Origin: UBA10649 sp963755335
Lineage (GTDB): Bacteria; Actinomycetota; Actinomycetes; S36-B12
DNA: 64,000 nucleotides
Direction of reading: 5' to 3'
NCBI GenBank assembly: GCA_963755335.1
Contig: CAVWJW010000008.1
Span: 930,001-994,000 of the forward strand
This document shows positions 50,545 to 61,493 of this stretch, piece by piece (within the stretch, counting starts at the first letter, position 1; each line of letters starts with the position of its first letter). A program made the position numbers and the translations under genes. A model generated the notes under the pieces. That model did not search any database. It had not been told where the DNA came from and saw only the letters and a list, made by a program, of their open reading frames with translations.

Positions 50545-51513
50545 ATGTTCGCCGTATTTGCCGCTGGGATGGACGCCGAGGACCCACTGTCGTGGCTGAG
50601 GGTGGGGGAGCTCGAGCAGCCACCCACGCCGCAGGAGTGGGTTGACGTCCACGTCCGCGCGGCGAGCCTTAATCATCACGACCTGTTCTCGCTCACCGGG
50701 CAGGCGCTGGCCGCCGACCGCGTCCCGATGGTCCTGGGCACCGACGCTGCCGGCGTGACCGCGGAAGGACGCGAGGTCGTCGTCCACGCGGTGGTCGGCG
50801 ACGCGGAGATCGGACAGGGTGACGAGACTCTCGACCCACGGCGCAGTCTCCTGAGCGAGCTGTACCCCGGAACGTTCGCGGACATCGTCCGCGTGCCGGC
50901 CCGCAACCTCATCGACAAGCCGGTGGGCCTGTCGTTCGAGGAGGCGGCCTGCCTGCCGACCGCCTGGCTGACCGCCTACAAGATGATCGTCAGGAAGTCG
51001 CAGACCGAACCCGGCGACACGATCCTGGTCCAAGGTGCGGCCGGTGGCGTGGCGACCGCGCTGGTCGTCCTCGGCAAGGCGCTCGGCCGTCGCGTGTGGG
51101 TGACCTCACGCGACGAGGGCAAGCGCGCCTGGGCGACGTCCATCGGTGCCGATGAGGCCTTCGAGTCAGGGGCGCGGCTGCCCGACCGCGTCGACGCGGT
51201 GATGGAGACCGTGGGGCAGGCGACCTGGGGCCATTCGCTCAAGGCGCTGCGACCCGGCGGTGTGGTGGTCATCTCCGGGGCGACGTCGGGGGCGAATCCG
51301 CCGGCCGACCTGAACCGGGTGTTCTTCCTGCAGCTGAGCATCGTCGGGTCGACGATGGGAACGCAGGCCGACCTCGCCGAGCTGCTCGCCTTCATGGCCG
51401 ACAACGACGTGCGCCCGGTGATCGACCGCGTCCTGCCGATGGAGCAGGCGGCGGAGGCGTTCGCGGCCATGCAGGCGGGCGACGTGCACGGCAAGCTCGT
51501 GCTGACGCGCTAA
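50545..51513 (+). CDS. Medium-chain dehydrogenase/reductase (zinc-type alcohol dehydrogenase or quinone oxidoreductase family)
   Basis: A 322-aa MDR enzyme. It shows the N-terminal SLNHHDLFSLTG segment, GTDAAGV, LPTAWLTAY, the NADP-binding VQGAAGGVATAL and the late VHGKLVLTR end. The structural zinc cysteine loop of true alcohol dehydrogenases is absent, favouring a quinone-oxidoreductase-like or acryloyl-CoA-reductase-like role. The substrate is not predictable. It is a stand-alone gene; the 121 bp after it contain nothing recognisable. Confidence 0.9.
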   Translation: MFAVFAAGMDAEDPLSWLRVGELEQPPTPQEWVDVHVRAASLNHHDLFSLTGQALAADRVPMVLGTDAAGVTAEGREVVVHAVVGDAEIGQGDETLDPRRSLLSELYPGTFADIVRVPARNLIDKPVGLSFEEAACLPTAWLTAYKMIVRKSQTEPGDTILVQGAAGGVATALVVLGKALGRRVWVTSRDEGKRAWATSIGADEAFESGARLPDRVDAVMETVGQATWGHSLKALRPGGVVVISGATSGANPPADLNRVFFLQLSIVGSTMGTQADLAELLAFMADNDVRPVIDRVLPMEQAAEAFAAMQAGDVHGKLVLTR

Positions 51514-51634
51514 CCCCCTGCTTATGCGTCACCCGTGGCTGGACAAACCGGACTTGGCGCAGCCAGGACGGGCGCAGGACACGTCACGGCCCAGCCACGA
51601 GAGCCGCAGGCGGATGGAGTGGACCAGTCGGGGG

Positions 51635-51823
51635 TCAGTCGGGGAGGTCGTCGTCCTCGTCGTCCAACCGGGCGAGCCACGTCGCGAGGCGCTCGACGGG
51701 GATCTCGAAGTCGGGATTCATGTCGACGAACTCGCGCAGGCGCTCGGCCAGCCACGCCAGCGAGACGTCCTCGTCGCCGCGGCGACGCTCGAGCTCCTCG
51801 ATGCCCCGGTCGGTGAAGTACAT
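51635..51823 (-). CDS. DUF6104 family small protein
   Basis: A 62-aa acidic protein starting MYFTDRGIEELERRRGDEDV and ending with a run of Asp. It resembles the DUF6104 family of actinobacteria, which is commonly encoded just downstream of the 2-oxoglutarate dehydrogenase gene, as here (2 bp after kgd). Function unknown. It would appear as the tail of a longer frame only because of a frameshift in kgd; the ATG at 51823 is the natural start. Confidence 0.78.
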   Translation of the reverse strand: MYFTDRGIEELERRRGDEDVSLAWLAERLREFVDMNPDFEIPVERLATWLARLDDEDDDLPD

Positions 51824-51825
51824 GG

Positions 51826-54800
51826 CTAGGCGAACGCCTGCTCGACGACCGCCCGCTGCTCCTGCTCGTGCCGCTGATGCGTGCCGACGGCGGGGGAGGA
51901 CGAGGCCGGACGGGTGACGGCGGTGATCGGTCGTTGGATGATCTCGGGCAGGTTCATCGCCACGAAGCTCCATCCACCCTGGTTCGCAGGCTCCTCCTGC
52001 ACCCAGACCAGCTCCGCGTTGGGGTACGCCTCGAGTGCCGGCGGCAGGGTGCGGAACGGCAGTGGATAGAGCCGCTCGAAGCGAAGGATCGCGGTGTCGG
52101 TGATGCCGTTCTTCTCTCGATGCGCGGCGAGGTCGTAGTAGACCTTGCCGCTGCACATGAGGACCTTGCGGATCTGCGGGCCGGTGAAGGCAGGGTCGGT
52201 GATGCAGCGGGTGGAAGTGGCCGCTGGTGAACTCGGCCTTGTTCGACACCGCCTGCTTGGCACGCAGCAGCGACTTGGGCGTGAAGATCACGAGGGGTCG
52301 GATGATGGTCGCGTTGGCCTGAAGGCGCAGCAGGTGGAAGTAGGACGCCGGAGTGGACGGCATGGCCACGATCATGTTGTCCTGCGCGCACATCTGCAGG
52401 AACCGCTCGATGCGTGCTGATGAGTGGTCCGGCCCCTGGCCCTCGAAGCCGTGGGGGAGGAGCAGGGTGACGGATGACTTCTGGCCCCACTTCTGCTCGC
52501 CCGACGAGATGAACTCGTCGACGATGGTCTGCGCGCCGTCGGTGAAATCGCCGAACTGGGCCTCCCACATGACGAGGGCGTCCGGACGGGCGACGGAGTA
52601 GCCGTACTCGAAGCCGACCGCGGCGTACTCGCTGAGCAGTGAGTCGTAGACGTACAGCTTGCCGCCGTCGCGGTAGCAGCGCTTGAGCGGCTTGTACTGC
52701 CAGCCGGTCTCCTTGTCGACGATCACCATGTGTCGGTGTCCGAAGGTGCCGCGGCGAACGTCCTGGCCCGCCAGGCGAACCGTGCGGCCCTCCATCAGCA
52801 GGCTGCCGACGGCAAGAGCTTCGGCCATGCCCCAGTCGATCGCATCGTCGGCGACCATCGTCGCGCGACGTTGGAGCTGGGGCTGCAGGCGCTGATGGAC
52901 GGTGAAGTCGTCGGGCATGGTCAGCTGCGAGGCGATGACAGCATCGACCTGTTCTGCGGAGATCGCCGTGTTGATGTCGCCCGCGGGTCCCTGCGGCTCG
53001 AGGTGCCGCTGTCCGTCGCTGAGGATGTCGTCCTCGTCGTCGTCGAACGGTGCGGAGTCCGCGTCGACATGCGTCTCCTGGAAGATGCGCTCGAGCTCCT
53101 CCTGGAAATGCCGCAGTGCCACCTCGGCCTCGTCGAGAGTGATGTCGCCGCGACCGATCAGCGACTCGGTGTAGTGCTTACGCACCGACCGCTTCTGGTC
53201 GATGATCGCGTACATCAGCGGCTGCGTCAGTGACGGGTCGTCCGCCTCGTTGTGGCCGCGACGGCGGTAAGCCACCAGATCGATGACGACGTCCTTGTGG
53301 AACGTCTGGCGGAAGTCGAAGGCGAGCTCAGCGACGCGAACGACAGCCTCTGGATCGTCCCCGTTGACGTGGAAGATCGGCGCCTGGATCATGCGCGCGA
53401 CATCGGTCGCGTAGACCGACGACCGGCTGTACTTCGGGCTGGTGGTGAAGCCGACCTGGTTGTTCACGACGACGTGGATGGTGCCGCCGGTCTTGTACCC
53501 CTGGATCTGCGACATCTGCAGGGTCTCGGCCACGACGCCCTGCCCTGCGAATGCAGCGTCACCGTGGATGAGGACGGGGAGCACGCTGAAGCCGTCGCCG
53601 TAGGGCAGCTGGTCTTGCTTGGCCCGAACGATGCCCTCGAGCACCGGGTTGACCGCCTCGAGGTGCGACGGGTTCGCGGCGAGGTAGACGCGCGTCTGCT
53701 CACCGTTGGGAGCGGTGAACACGCCCTGGGTGCCGAGGTGGTACTTGACGTCGCCGGAGCCCTGCACCTGGTCGTCGCCGAAGTCGCCCTCGAACTCGCG
53801 GAAGATCTGCCCGTACGACTTGCCGGCGATGTTCGTCAGGACGTTCAGGCGGCCGCGGTGCGGCATGCCGATCGCGACCTCGACGATGCTGTCGGCCGAT
53901 GCCGAGATGAGGACGGCGTCGAGGAGCGGGATGAGCGACTCGCTGCCCTCGAGGGAGAACCGCTTCTGGCCGACGAACTTCGTCTGGAGGAACGACTCCA
54001 GCGCCTCGGCCTCGTTCAGCTTGTGGAGGATGCGGAGCTGCTCCTCGCGGTCGGTGCGCTCGTGCGGGCGCTCGACGCGCTCCTGGATCCACGTGCGCTG
54101 CTCGGGATCCTGGATGTGCATGTACTCGATGCCGATGGTCCGTGTGTAGGAGTCGCGCAGCACGCCGAGGATCTCGCGGAGCTTCATCAGCGGCCGGCCG
54201 CCGAACCCGCCGGTCGCGAACTCCCGGTCGAGGTCCCAGAGCGTCAGGCCGTGCTGGAGGACGTCGAGGTCCGGGTGCATCCGCTGGTGGTACTCGAGCG
54301 GATCCGTGTCGGCCATCAGGTGCCCGCGTACGCGGTAGGCGTGGATGATCTCCTGGACGCGGACGGTCTTGCTGAGGTCGGTCTCGTGCCCGGTGGAGAT
54401 GTCCTGCGCCCAGCGGATCGGCTCGTAGGGGATTCGCAGCGACTTGAAGATCTCGTCGTAGAAGTCGTCCTGCCCGAGCAGCAGCTGATGGATGCGCCGG
54501 AGGAACTCGCCGGACTGCGCGCCCTGGATGATCCGATGGTCGTAGGTCGACGTGAGCGTGAGGATCTTGGACACGGCGTTGCGGCTCAGTGCGTCCTCGG
54601 ACGCCCCCTGCCATTCGGCCGGGTACTCCATCGCGCCGACGCCGACGATGCATCCCTGCCCGCTCATCAGGCGAGGCACCGAGTGCATCGTGCCGATGGT
54701 CCCGGGGTTGGTGAGCGAGATGGTCGTGCCGACGAAGTCGTCGACCGTGAGCTTGCCGTTGCGCGCCTTGCGGACGAGATCCTCGTAGGTGGCCCAGAAC

Positions 54801-55475
54801 GTCGCGAAGTCCATCGTCTCGGCGCCCTTGATGCTCGGCACCAGAAGCTGCCGGGTGCCGTCGGGCTTGGTGATGTCGATGGCGAGGCCGAGGTTGAACG
54901 ACGTGTTCCGCACGACCGCGGGCTTGCCGTCGACCTCCGTGTACGCGTAGTTCATCGACTCGTTGTCGTGCAGGGCGCGGATGACGGCGTAGCCGATCAG
55001 GTGGGTGAAGGACACCTTCCCGCCGCGACCGCGGGCGAGGTGGTTGTTGATGACGACCCGGTTGTCGATGAGGAGTTTCGCGGGAACCGCGCGCACGCTG
55101 GTCGCCGTCGGGACGGTCAGGCTGCTCTCCATGTTGCCGACGACGCGCGCCGACGGGCCCTTGAGGATGACGACGTCGTCGTCGGACGACACGGCAGCGT
55201 GCGGCCGCAGGAGCGACTGGAACCGGGGTCGGGGCGACCGGCGCGGCGACGGGGGTCGCAAGCTCCTGTACGACGACGATGGGCTCGACCGCGGGCACGG
55301 CCACCGTCTTGGCGGCGAGGGGCGAGTAGTCCGGGGGCGTGTAGCCCTCGAAGAACTCCCACCAGGCCGGGTCGACCGATTCGCGGTCCGCGAGGAACTG
55401 CTGGTAGATCTCGTCGACCAGCCATTCGTTCGGGCCGAAGCCCGCCAGTCGGCTCTCGGGCGGCGGAATGGCCAC
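51826..55475 (-). CDS. kgd: Multifunctional 2-oxoglutarate metabolism enzyme Kgd/OdhA (two frameshifts)
   Basis: Actinobacterial fusion of an E2-like succinyltransferase domain and the E1 2-oxoglutarate dehydrogenase/decarboxylase, feeding the TCA cycle or succinic semialdehyde. N-terminal FGPNEWLVDEIYQQF is followed by a Pro/Ala linker, the E2 domain (SLTVPTATSVRAVPA, then YDHRIIQGAQSGEFL) and the E1 domain (EVAIGMPHRGRLNVL, GDAAFAGQG, AYRRRGHNEADDPS, WEAQFGDFTDGAQ). It has no lipoyl domain, as expected for this type. Single extra bases near 55198 (linker) and 52209 (before KVLMCSGKVYYDL) change frame; the repaired length is about 1215 aa. GTG 55475 has an AAAGGA ribosome-binding site. Confidence 0.95.
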
Positions 55476-55550
55476 GTGGTGGTCCTTTCGGGGTGAAACG
55501 GTCCGGTGTCGCGCTGGACCAACACTAATGCGCGCCGCTGGGCGGTCCGC

Positions 55551-56359
55551 CTAGGTGATGTCGCGGCGCAGGGTCGTGCGCGAGGCGATGACGGCGAAGA
55601 CGACGGCGTAGCCGAGCAGGACCAGCGCCCCGCCCCACGGCGGCAGGCGATCAGCCTGGGTCAGGCCACCGGTGGCATCGGAACGGAGCGACACGTCCAT
55701 CGCCGAGTTGAGGGCGCCGCCGGGCAGCCACTTGCTCACCGCGGGAAGTGCCAGCCCGATGATCGCCTCGACGAGGAGGACCCAGACCAGCGCCAGGATG
55801 ATCGCGGCCACCTGGTTCTTGATGAGGGCGCCGAGGCTCACGCCGAGGATGGCGTACAGCGTGAAGCCGATGATCGCGCCGACCAGGACCGTCGCGACCG
55901 AGCCGGCCGTGATCGGAGCGTGGTCGAGCTTGAGGAGGGCCAGAGTCACGACGAGGACGACGAGGACTGCGGCCAGCGAGATGACCGCGATCGCGGCGCC
56001 GAGGACGCCGAACAGCGACATCTTCGCCGTGAGCACGCGACCGCGACGTGGCGTGGACAGGAACGTCGACGTGATCGTCATGTGCCGGTATTCGCCGGTC
56101 ATCGCGATCACGCCCAGGACGAGGACGAACGTCGATGCCGATCCCACCTGGGCGAGCAGGGTGGTGATGTAGTCGGGGTTGAGCAGCATGCTGCCGCCCT
56201 CGGCCCCGGGCACTCCGGGGATGATGCCGCCGGCGACCAAGGACAACGTGATGACGTTGACGGTGGCGAACGCCAGGGCGACGAGGATGAGGCCCCAGAG
56301 CATCTTGGTCGTCAGCACCTTGCGCCACTCGGACGCGAAGAGCCGGGCGTAGGCGCCGC

Positions 56360-56363
<4 letters not shown>
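55551..56363 (-). CDS. ABC-2 type transporter permease
   Basis: A 270-aa membrane protein with six predicted helices and the ABC-2 permease pattern: a cytoplasmic start (LFASEWRKVLTTKMLW), a large extracytoplasmic loop after the first helix, then EYRHMTITSTFLSTPRR and a C-terminal TLRRDIT. GTG 56363 overlaps the ATPase stop (GTGA), so the two are coupled. Together they form a single-substrate exporter of unknown cargo, of the type often linked to lipid, peptide or drug export. Confidence 0.87.
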
Positions 56364-57274
<911 letters not shown>

Positions 57275-57281
57275 GAAGCCC

Positions 57282-57287
57282 ACGTTA
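57282..57287 (-). promoter_or_regulatory. Candidate -10 element, leaderless ABC exporter operon
   Basis: TAACGT on the minus strand, 7 bases before the GTG at 57274. It lies between the end of the sugar porter gene and the ATPase gene. Confidence 0.45.
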
Positions 57288-57307
57288 CCCCGCAACGTCC
57301 GGCATCG

Positions 57308-58759
57308 TCAGGCTGAGGCGCCCGCGCTGATCTCCTCGAGCGACTTGCCCGTCGTCTCGGGAACCTTGAAGTGCACGAAGAAGATCGACGCGAACGCGAA
57401 CACCGTGAAGATGGCGTAAGCGATGGTCAGGCTGTGCGCCGCGATCGGCGGGAACGAGGTCGACACCACGAAGTTGGCGATCCACTGGGCCGCCGCGGCC
57501 AGGGCGAGGGCCGCGGCCCGGATCCGGTTGGGGAACATCTCCCCGAGCAGGACCCACACCACCGGTCCCCAGGACATCCCGAAGAAGACGACGTAGAGGT
57601 TGAAGGCGAGCACGGCGAGGGTGGACGTGACTCCCTCGAGGACGGGGTCCATGCCGCCGGTCCCGTTGGCGACCTGCGGGGCCGAGCCGAAGATGATCGT
57701 GAGCATGGCCAGGGTCACGACCATGCCGGACGACCCGATGAGCAGCAGCACCTTGCGGCCGATGCGGTCGACCAGCGCGATCGCCACCAGCGTGGTCGCG
57801 ACGTTGATGCCGTTGGTGATCATGGAGGTCTGGAACGCCTGGTCCTGCGTGAAGCCGACGGACTCCCAGATGAGGTTCGAGTAGTAGAAGACCGCGTTGA
57901 TGCCGACGAACTGCTGGAAGGCCGACAGCAGGATGCCGATCCACACGATGGGAAGGAGGCCGAACTTCGGCCCTCGGAGGTCACCCATCGAGAACTTGTG
58001 ATCGGTGTCCATCGTCTGCTTGATCTCGAGCACCTTGGTGCTCTGGTCCGTCGTGAAGACCGATTCGAGGACCGTTCGGGCCTCGTCGAGTCGACCCTTC
58101 TCCACGAGGAAGCGCGGCGATTCCGGAATCCTCAGCGCCATGAGGAAGTAGATCGTGGCGGGGATCAGCATGACGAGGAACATCCACTGCCACGCCTCGA
58201 TACCGAGGAGCCACTCGGACTCGGAGCTCCCGGCCGCCTGCACGATCAGGTAGTTGGTGATGCCGGTGGCGAAGATGCCCAGCACGATCGCCAGCTGCTG
58301 CAGTGAGCCCAGCCGGCCGCGCAGCTGGGCGGGCGCGATCTCGGCGATGTACATGGGCGCCACGACACTGGCCACGCCGATGCCGGCGCCGCCGATGAGC
58401 CGCCACATCATCAGCACCTCGACGTTGGGCGGGAAGGCGGTCCCGACGGCGCTGGCGCCGAACAGGATCGCGGCGATCAGCATCACGCGCCGTCGGCCGT
58501 AGCTGTCGGCGAGCTGCCCGGCGAACCACGCCCCGACGGCGGATCCGATCAGGGCGATGGACACCACGAAGGCCATGACTCCCGAGCTGAGGCCGAAGGT
58601 GTTGGCGATCGCCGTGTTGGCGCCGTTGATCACGGCGGAGTCGAAGCCGAAGAGGAAGCCACCCATGGCTGCAGTGCTGGCCAGCCGCACGACCCGGCCC
58701 GTGCGATAGGCCTCTCCTGGACCGCTGCCGGCGGCGGTGACGGGCGCGCCGTGTGCCAT
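57308..58759 (-). CDS. MFS sugar porter
   Basis: A 483-aa major facilitator of the sugar porter family, 12 transmembrane helices. Signatures in order: GFDSAVING, DSYGRRRVM, APAQLRGRLGSLQQLAIVLG, PESPRFLVEKGR at the central loop, the sugar-site QQFVGINAVFYYS, DRIGRKVLL and VPETTGKSLEEI at the end. Probable proton-sugar (hexose or polyol) symporter. ATG 58759 has GGAGG 5 bases upstream; the frame is open further. The 107 bp upstream are shared with the divergent L,D-transpeptidase gene. Confidence 0.92.
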   Translation of the reverse strand: MAHGAPVTAAGSGPGEAYRTGRVVRLASTAAMGGFLFGFDSAVINGANTAIANTFGLSSGVMAFVVSIALIGSAVGAWFAGQLADSYGRRRVMLIAAILFGASAVGTAFPPNVEVLMMWRLIGGAGIGVASVVAPMYIAEIAPAQLRGRLGSLQQLAIVLGIFATGITNYLIVQAAGSSESEWLLGIEAWQWMFLVMLIPATIYFLMALRIPESPRFLVEKGRLDEARTVLESVFTTDQSTKVLEIKQTMDTDHKFSMGDLRGPKFGLLPIVWIGILLSAFQQFVGINAVFYYSNLIWESVGFTQDQAFQTSMITNGINVATTLVAIALVDRIGRKVLLLIGSSGMVVTLAMLTIIFGSAPQVANGTGGMDPVLEGVTSTLAVLAFNLYVVFFGMSWGPVVWVLLGEMFPNRIRAAALALAAAAQWIANFVVSTSFPPIAAHSLTIAYAIFTVFAFASIFFVHFKVPETTGKSLEEISAGASA

Positions 58760-58854
58760 GGCATCCTCCGTGATCTTCATCACATGGGGTGACTCAGCGC
58801 CCCATCCCGGCGCATAGCGCGACCGTATCGGCAAACGCTTGCTCAGGGGGGCCT

Positions 58855-58860
58855 TACCCT
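58855..58860 (+). promoter_or_regulatory. Candidate -10 element, leaderless L,D-transpeptidase gene
   Basis: TACCCT, 6 bases before the GTG at 58867. It selects this start, which gives a clean signal peptide. Confidence 0.55.
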
Positions 58861-58866
58861 TGTCGG

Positions 58867-60271
58867 GTGTCCACGTCGTCTCGAGTCCGCCTGGTGGCCG
58901 TGGCGAGCTGCTCCGCGCTCGCCGCGACCCTGATGATCGCGGCGCCCGCGCAAGCCGCCACGAACCCGAGTCCGTCACCGTCCAGCGCTCCGACGACGCC
59001 CACCACCCCTGTCGCGACAACGCCCGGCGCCCCCACGATCACCAAGATCAAGTCGGGCCCGAGCAGCGGCCAGCTGACCGTCACGTATGTCGCACCGGTC
59101 TCGACGGGCGGCAGCGCCATCACCGCCTACGAGATCAGCGTCGACAATGCCGTCACCTGGTGGCCGTGCGGCGCCCCTGCCGGCACCTGCACCCTGACGA
59201 ACCTCTCGAACGACCGGCTGTACACCGTTGTCATGCGCGCCCAGAACGCGATCGGTCCCGGCCCCGCCAGCGCCCCCGTCCAGGGAACGCCGACCATCCC
59301 TCCGGGCACCGACCCCGACAAGCCGATCAAGCTGCCGTCCCCGCACGCATGGGTCAACGCCTCCTTCAACGCCGAAAGCAACGGGCTGGGCGTGAACGGA
59401 GCCACCGCGAAGCTCGGGGTGGGCACCCTGCCCCAGCTGACGTTCGATCACGGCATCACGAACAAGAAGGCCGTCGAGACTCATCTGAGCGTCAAGGCCA
59501 CCCATCAGGACGGCCGCATCCGCAACGTCAAGGGCGCCTGGGGCTGGATCAACGACCACACGCGTGGTCTACCGCCCCATCAAGTGGTGGCCGGGCGACT
59601 CGACCGTCAACATCAAGTCGACGCTCGACAAGGCCGTCCTCGGCAAGTCGGGCAAGACCTACCTCCTGGGCTCGACCTCGCTGGCGAAGACATACACGTT
59701 CCGCACCGCTCGGTCCCTGGTCGCCGTCGTCGATGGCAAGTCCGATCGCATGAAGGTCTACATCGACGGCAAGAAGGTCAAGGACTTCGGGGTCTCGCTC
59801 GGCAAGTCGGAGTGGGAGACCAGCCTGGGCGTCAAGGTCATCAGCACGCGCAAGGAGCCGAAGCACACGTACACCAGCGTCGCCTTGAATCTGGATCCCA
59901 CCAAGGAGAAGCCGTACGAGCTCAAGGACATCCCGTGGAACACACGGTTGACCCCGACCGGTGAGTTCATCCACTCGGCCCCGTGGGCGTACGGCCGGAT
60001 CGGCCGCTGGAACGGCTCGCACGGCTGCACCAACATGTTCGAGTCCGACGCCAAGTGGATCTACGACAACACGGTTCCCGGCGACGTCGTCACGTACACG
60101 AACACCGGCGGCCAGACGGTCCAGTCATGGAACGGTCCCGGCGGCCTGTGGAACATCCCGTGGAGCGAGTGGGTCAAGAAGTCCGCATCCGGCAGCCTGA
60201 CCGGCAACCCGAACATCTCGAACCCGACGGCGGGCAAGCCGGCGAACACTGGGCAGAACGCCAGCGCGTAG
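58867..60271 (+). CDS. Secreted L,D-transpeptidase with fibronectin-III and Ig-like domains (frameshifted)
   Basis: Cell-wall crosslinking enzyme, about 467 aa after repair. The signal peptide ends AQAA. A Pro/Thr linker is followed by one FN3 domain (GQLTVTYVAP to NAIGPGPASAPVQG), then an Ig-like Ldt domain (SFNAESNGLGVNGATAKLGV) and the YkuD catalytic domain. The latter has HSAPWAYGRIGRWNGSHGCTN, with catalytic Cys in SHGC. An extra base near 59557 breaks the frame between GWINDHT and VVYRPIKWWPG. The layout is close to mycobacterial Ldt enzymes that make 3-3 crosslinks. Confidence 0.9.
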
Positions 60272-60296
60272 CCGCGGCTTTGTCAGGGTCGGGCGG

Positions 60297-60302
60297 TAAC
60301 GT
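60297..60302 (+). promoter_or_regulatory. Candidate -10 element, leaderless sbcD
   Basis: TAACGT, 6 bases before the GTG at 60309. Confidence 0.5.
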
Positions 60303-60308
60303 CCGATT

Positions 60309-61493
60309 GTGCGACTGCTTCACACCTCCGACTGGCATCTGGGCCGAACCCTGCACGGGTTCTCCCTCAGCGACGCACAGGCGCGGGCCGTCGAGGCGAT
60401 CGTCACGACGGCGATCGAGAGCCAGGTCGATGCGGTCCTCGTGGCCGGCGACGTCTTCGATCGAGCCGTGCCGCCGGTCGAGGCGCTCCGGACCCTCAGC
60501 GATGCCCTCACCCGGCTGTCGGCCGCCGGGATCACGGTCATCATCGTCGCCGGCAACCACGACTCGGGCGATCGCCTCGGCATGTACGCCGGCCTCCTGC
60601 GCGAGGGTGTCCACATCGTCGGCTCGACGGACGTGGTCGGCGATGCGGTTCAGCTCGATGACGCGTACGGACCCGTCCTCGTCTACCCGGTGCCGTACCT
60701 CGACCCCGACGCGGCGCGTCACGAGCTCGGAACGCCGGAGGCGCCCCTCGAGCGCAGTCATGAGGCCGTCATGCGTGCGGCTCTCGACGAGATCGAGGCG
60801 GATCTCGTAGGTCGAGGATCGCCTCGCGCTGTCGTGGTCGGGCACGCCTTCGTGGTGCCCTCAGCCACCGCCGAGGCCGATCTCGCCCAGTTCACCTCCG
60901 AGAGCGAGCGCGATCTCACCGTCGGCGGGGTCCAGGTGGTCCCCTCGTCGTTGTTCGACGGACGTGGCCTGACGTACGTGGCTCTCGGGCACCTGCATCG
61001 CCCTCAGCAGGTTCGTGGCGTCGACCCCGTCATCGCCTACTCGGGGTCCCTGCTGCGCTACTCCCTCTCGGAGGCAGGCCAGCAGAAGTCGGCCGTGCTC
61101 GTCGAGCTCGGGGCTCCGGGCGCCGCACCCGCGCTCACCCGTGTGCACCTTCCGCTGGGCCGCGGCATGGCACGACTGGCCGGCACGATGGATGCCCTGA
61201 TGGGGACGGCGAACCTCGCCCACCGCGATGACTTCGTCGAACTCGTGGTCACCGACGACGTGTACCCCGAGCGCATGCACGCGCGGCTCGACTCCGCGTT
61301 CCCCTTCGCTCTCGTCAAGAGACACCGGCCTCGGCTGGCCCACTCGTCGCCGCCCGGCCGTGGTGACTCCCGTGGCCGCGACCCGCTCGACGTCGTTGCC
61401 GACTTCCTGCGCAAGGTGACCGGCCGTGAGCCCTCCGACGCCGAGGCCTCGGTCCTGCGTACCGTCTACGAATCCGTCCGGGTGGCGCCCTGA
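60309..61493 (+). CDS. sbcD: DNA double-strand-break repair nuclease SbcD (Mre11-like)
   Basis: A 394-aa metallophosphoesterase-fold nuclease, partner of SbcC. Metal-site motifs: HTSDWHLG, VAGDVFDR, VAGNHDSGDR, VVGHAFV and ALGHLHRPQ. The complex cleaves hairpins and DNA ends. The stop TGA overlaps the sbcC ATG by one base (TGATG), so expression is coupled. Confidence 0.96.
   Translation: MRLLHTSDWHLGRTLHGFSLSDAQARAVEAIVTTAIESQVDAVLVAGDVFDRAVPPVEALRTLSDALTRLSAAGITVIIVAGNHDSGDRLGMYAGLLREGVHIVGSTDVVGDAVQLDDAYGPVLVYPVPYLDPDAARHELGTPEAPLERSHEAVMRAALDEIEADLVGRGSPRAVVVGHAFVVPSATAEADLAQFTSESERDLTVGGVQVVPSSLFDGRGLTYVALGHLHRPQQVRGVDPVIAYSGSLLRYSLSEAGQQKSAVLVELGAPGAAPALTRVHLPLGRGMARLAGTMDALMGTANLAHRDDFVELVVTDDVYPERMHARLDSAFPFALVKRHRPRLAHSSPPGRGDSRGRDPLDVVADFLRKVTGREPSDAEASVLRTVYESVRVAP

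Noticed and set aside
51635..55525. A 1296-residue frame that appears to fuse Kgd to the DUF6104 protein
   Set aside because: The join exists only because of a frameshift near 52209. The true Kgd C-terminus (KVLMCSGKVYYDL onward) is in the next frame and ends at 51826, before the separate DUF6104 start.
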